A stretch of DNA of 64,000 nt, from positions 1 through 64,000 of the forward strand of contig NZ_DASSAB010000026.1 of NCBI RefSeq assembly GCF_035685805.1, in the 5' to 3' direction. The position numbers and the translations under genes were made by a program. This document shows positions 62,692-64,000 of this stretch, piece by piece (the first letter of the stretch is position 1; every line of letters begins with the position of its first letter). A model generated the notes under the pieces. That model was not told where the DNA came from. It was given only the letters and a program-made list of their open reading frames with translations, and did not search any database. The stretch is from Dyella_A sp035685805 (lineage in GTDB: Bacteria; Pseudomonadota; Gammaproteobacteria; Xanthomonadales; Rhodanobacteraceae).

Positions 62692-64000
62692 ATGAAGATG
62701 CTGCCGTTGATGATTGCCTTTGGCCTTTCGGCCGCCGTGACGCTGGCGCCCCAGACGGCGCACGCTGCGGTCGCGTCGACCGACGTGGCGAGCCGGGTGG
62801 CGGCGCAGAACGCGCTGCTGGACGAGCAGTGGCAGCACACGCTGAAGAACGCGCCGGAGTTCGCCACCATCCTGGGCGACCTGCGCTACAACGACCGCTG
62901 GAGTGATCTGTCGCTGGCCCACGCCAAGGCCGAGTATCAGTGGGCGGGCGACTTCCTGCGCCGGTTCCAGGCCATCGACACGACCGGTTTTTCCGACAGC
63001 GACAAGCTCAACCACGCGCTGATGGTTCGCCAGCTGCAGGACGGCCGCAAGGCGCACGAGCTGAAGCTGGACGAGATGCCGATCGACCAGATGAGCGGCA
63101 TTCACCTGCAGCTGGCCGGGTTCATCAGCTCGATCCCCTTCGACAACACCAGGCAGTACGAGGATTACCTGGCACGCCTGAAGAAGGTGCCGACCGGCTT
63201 CGACCAGGTGATCGGCGTGGCGAAGCAAGGCCTGCGCGACGGCATGATGCCGCCGAAATATCTGCTCGAGGCGGTGGTCAAGCAGATCGACGCGATCGGT
63301 ACGCCGGCCGGCATGGACAGCGTGTTTGCCGAGCCGTTGAAGCATTTTCCGGCATCGGTGCCGGCCGCGGATCAGGCCCGGCTGAAGGCGGCGATTCTTG
63401 CCGCGATCGATCAGGACGTGCGCCCGGCCTACGGCAAGCTCAAGGACTTCGTCGCCACCGACTACGCCCCGCACGGCCGTGCCCAGCCCGGCGTGTGGAA
63501 CCTGCCCAACGGCGAGGCGATCTACCGCTTCGACGTCAAGCAGATGACCACCACCGACAAGACGCCCGCCGAGATCCACCAGCTCGGGCTGGACGAGGTG
63601 GCGCGCATCGAAGGCGAGATGACGAAGATCGCCAAGGCGCAGGGCTTCAAGGACCTGGCCAGCTTCCGCGCCTCGCTCAAGAGCAACCCCAAGACCCACG
63701 CCAGCTCGCCCGAGGACATCCTCAATCGCTATCGCGGTTACCTGGCGCAGATGGAGCCGGAGCTGCCCAAGCTGTTCGGCCTGCTGCCCAAGACCGACGT
63801 GGTGGTGAAGCCGGTGGAGGCGTTCCGCGAAAAGGAGGCCGCCGCTGCCGAGTACCACCAGGGCACGCCGGACGGCTCACGGCCGGGGCAGATCTTCGTC
63901 AACACCGGCGACTTCGCCAACCGAAGCGTGTTGACCATCGAGTCGACGGCGTACCACGAGGGCATCCCCGGCCATCACATGCAGATCTCGATAGCGCAGA
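62692..64000 (+). CDS. DUF885-family secreted protein, metallopeptidase-like (3' end beyond window)
   Basis: At least 436 residues, open at the right edge. It has a signal peptide (MKMLPLMIAFGLSAAVTLAP, cleaved near AHA), then the helical DUF885 body with LPNGEAIYRFDVKQMTTTDKTPAEIHQLG-type sequence (shortened here to GEAIYRF and TPAEIHQLG). The HEGIPGHH motif begins at His422, a zinc-peptidase-like HExxPGH pattern. AGGGAG lies 9 nt before ATG 62692. It begins 66 bp after the last permease on the same strand. Relatives are called DUF885 proteins, with proposed peptidase activity but little direct work. It may process what the transporter exports. Confidence 0.85.
   Translation, partial: MKMLPLMIAFGLSAAVTLAPQTAHAAVASTDVASRVAAQNALLDEQWQHTLKNAPEFATILGDLRYNDRWSDLSLAHAKAEYQWAGDFLRRFQAIDTTGFSDSDKLNHALMVRQLQDGRKAHELKLDEMPIDQMSGIHLQLAGFISSIPFDNTRQYEDYLARLKKVPTGFDQVIGVAKQGLRDGMMPPKYLLEAVVKQIDAIGTPAGMDSVFAEPLKHFPASVPAADQARLKAAILAAIDQDVRPAYGKLKDFVATDYAPHGRAQPGVWNLPNGEAIYRFDVKQMTTTDKTPAEIHQLGLDEVARIEGEMTKIAKAQGFKDLASFRASLKSNPKTHASSPEDILNRYRGYLAQMEPELPKLFGLLPKTDVVVKPVEAFREKEAAAAEYHQGTPDGSRPGQIFVNTGDFANRSVLTIESTAYHEGIPGHHMQISIAQ

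Overview
The DNA is very GC-rich apart from one short segment. It reads as a chromosomal segment of a gammaproteobacterium of the order Lysobacterales (Xanthomonadales), most likely family Rhodanobacteraceae (Dyella, Rhodanobacter, Luteibacter and relatives). The inference rests on the mix of housekeeping genes (pepA-holC, lptFG, xerD-dsbC, purL, aroKB, pdxH), an intracellular PHB depolymerase, two Reg_prop hybrid kinases, hemP, and dispersed GTCATTCCCGCG-type repeats. No rRNA, tRNA or CRISPR array was seen.

Layout. 1-2.6 kb: the first codons of a probable amino-acid permease, an 840-bp non-coding repeat-rich gap, the serine dehydratase sdaA and a small glutaredoxin-like gene. 2.6-6.07 kb: a multi-hairpin intergenic element, then a lower-GC island on the minus strand carrying a YaaC-like gene, a trypsin-like peptidase gene and an unknown gene, with attC-like sequence at a gene junction. 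6.07-13.1 kb: a dynamin/Era-like GTPase, a YceI-cytochrome b561-YceI operon, an HTH regulator with two membrane proteins, a TraB/GumN protein and a second GTPase. 13.3-20.6 kb: two tandem hybrid sensor kinases of about 1200 residues each. 20.6-25 kb: holC, pepA and divergent lptF-lptG. 25-45.5 kb: ordinary metabolism and maintenance (CDF transporter, threonine aldolase, glutaminase, PhaZ, XerD, DsbC, PurL, a glycosyltransferase, an EamA transporter, AroK/AroB, dodecin, a glycerate-kinase-like P-loop kinase, PdxH, YjbQ, a vitamin B12-binding-like protein). 45.5-46.4 kb: hemP behind a Fur-box promoter, plus an unknown gene.

46.6-64 kb is the most unusual part. One membrane-fusion protein and one MacB/LolD-type ATPase are followed by ten single-domain FtsX/MacB-type permeases on the same strand. 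They form five A-B pairs: a long A subunit of 434-438 residues and a short B subunit of 401-410 residues. Genes within a pair are 9-16 nt apart, and the gaps between pairs carry hairpins. A secreted NTF2/SnoaL-like protein sits between pairs 1 and 2, and a secreted DUF885 metallopeptidase-like gene follows pair 5 and runs off the window. The inference is that one ATPase and one fusion protein serve five alternative heterodimeric permeases. All five A subunits keep a cysteine pair in the periplasmic domain.

All calls come from reading the sequence. No database search was run, so family names rest on recognised motifs and lengths.
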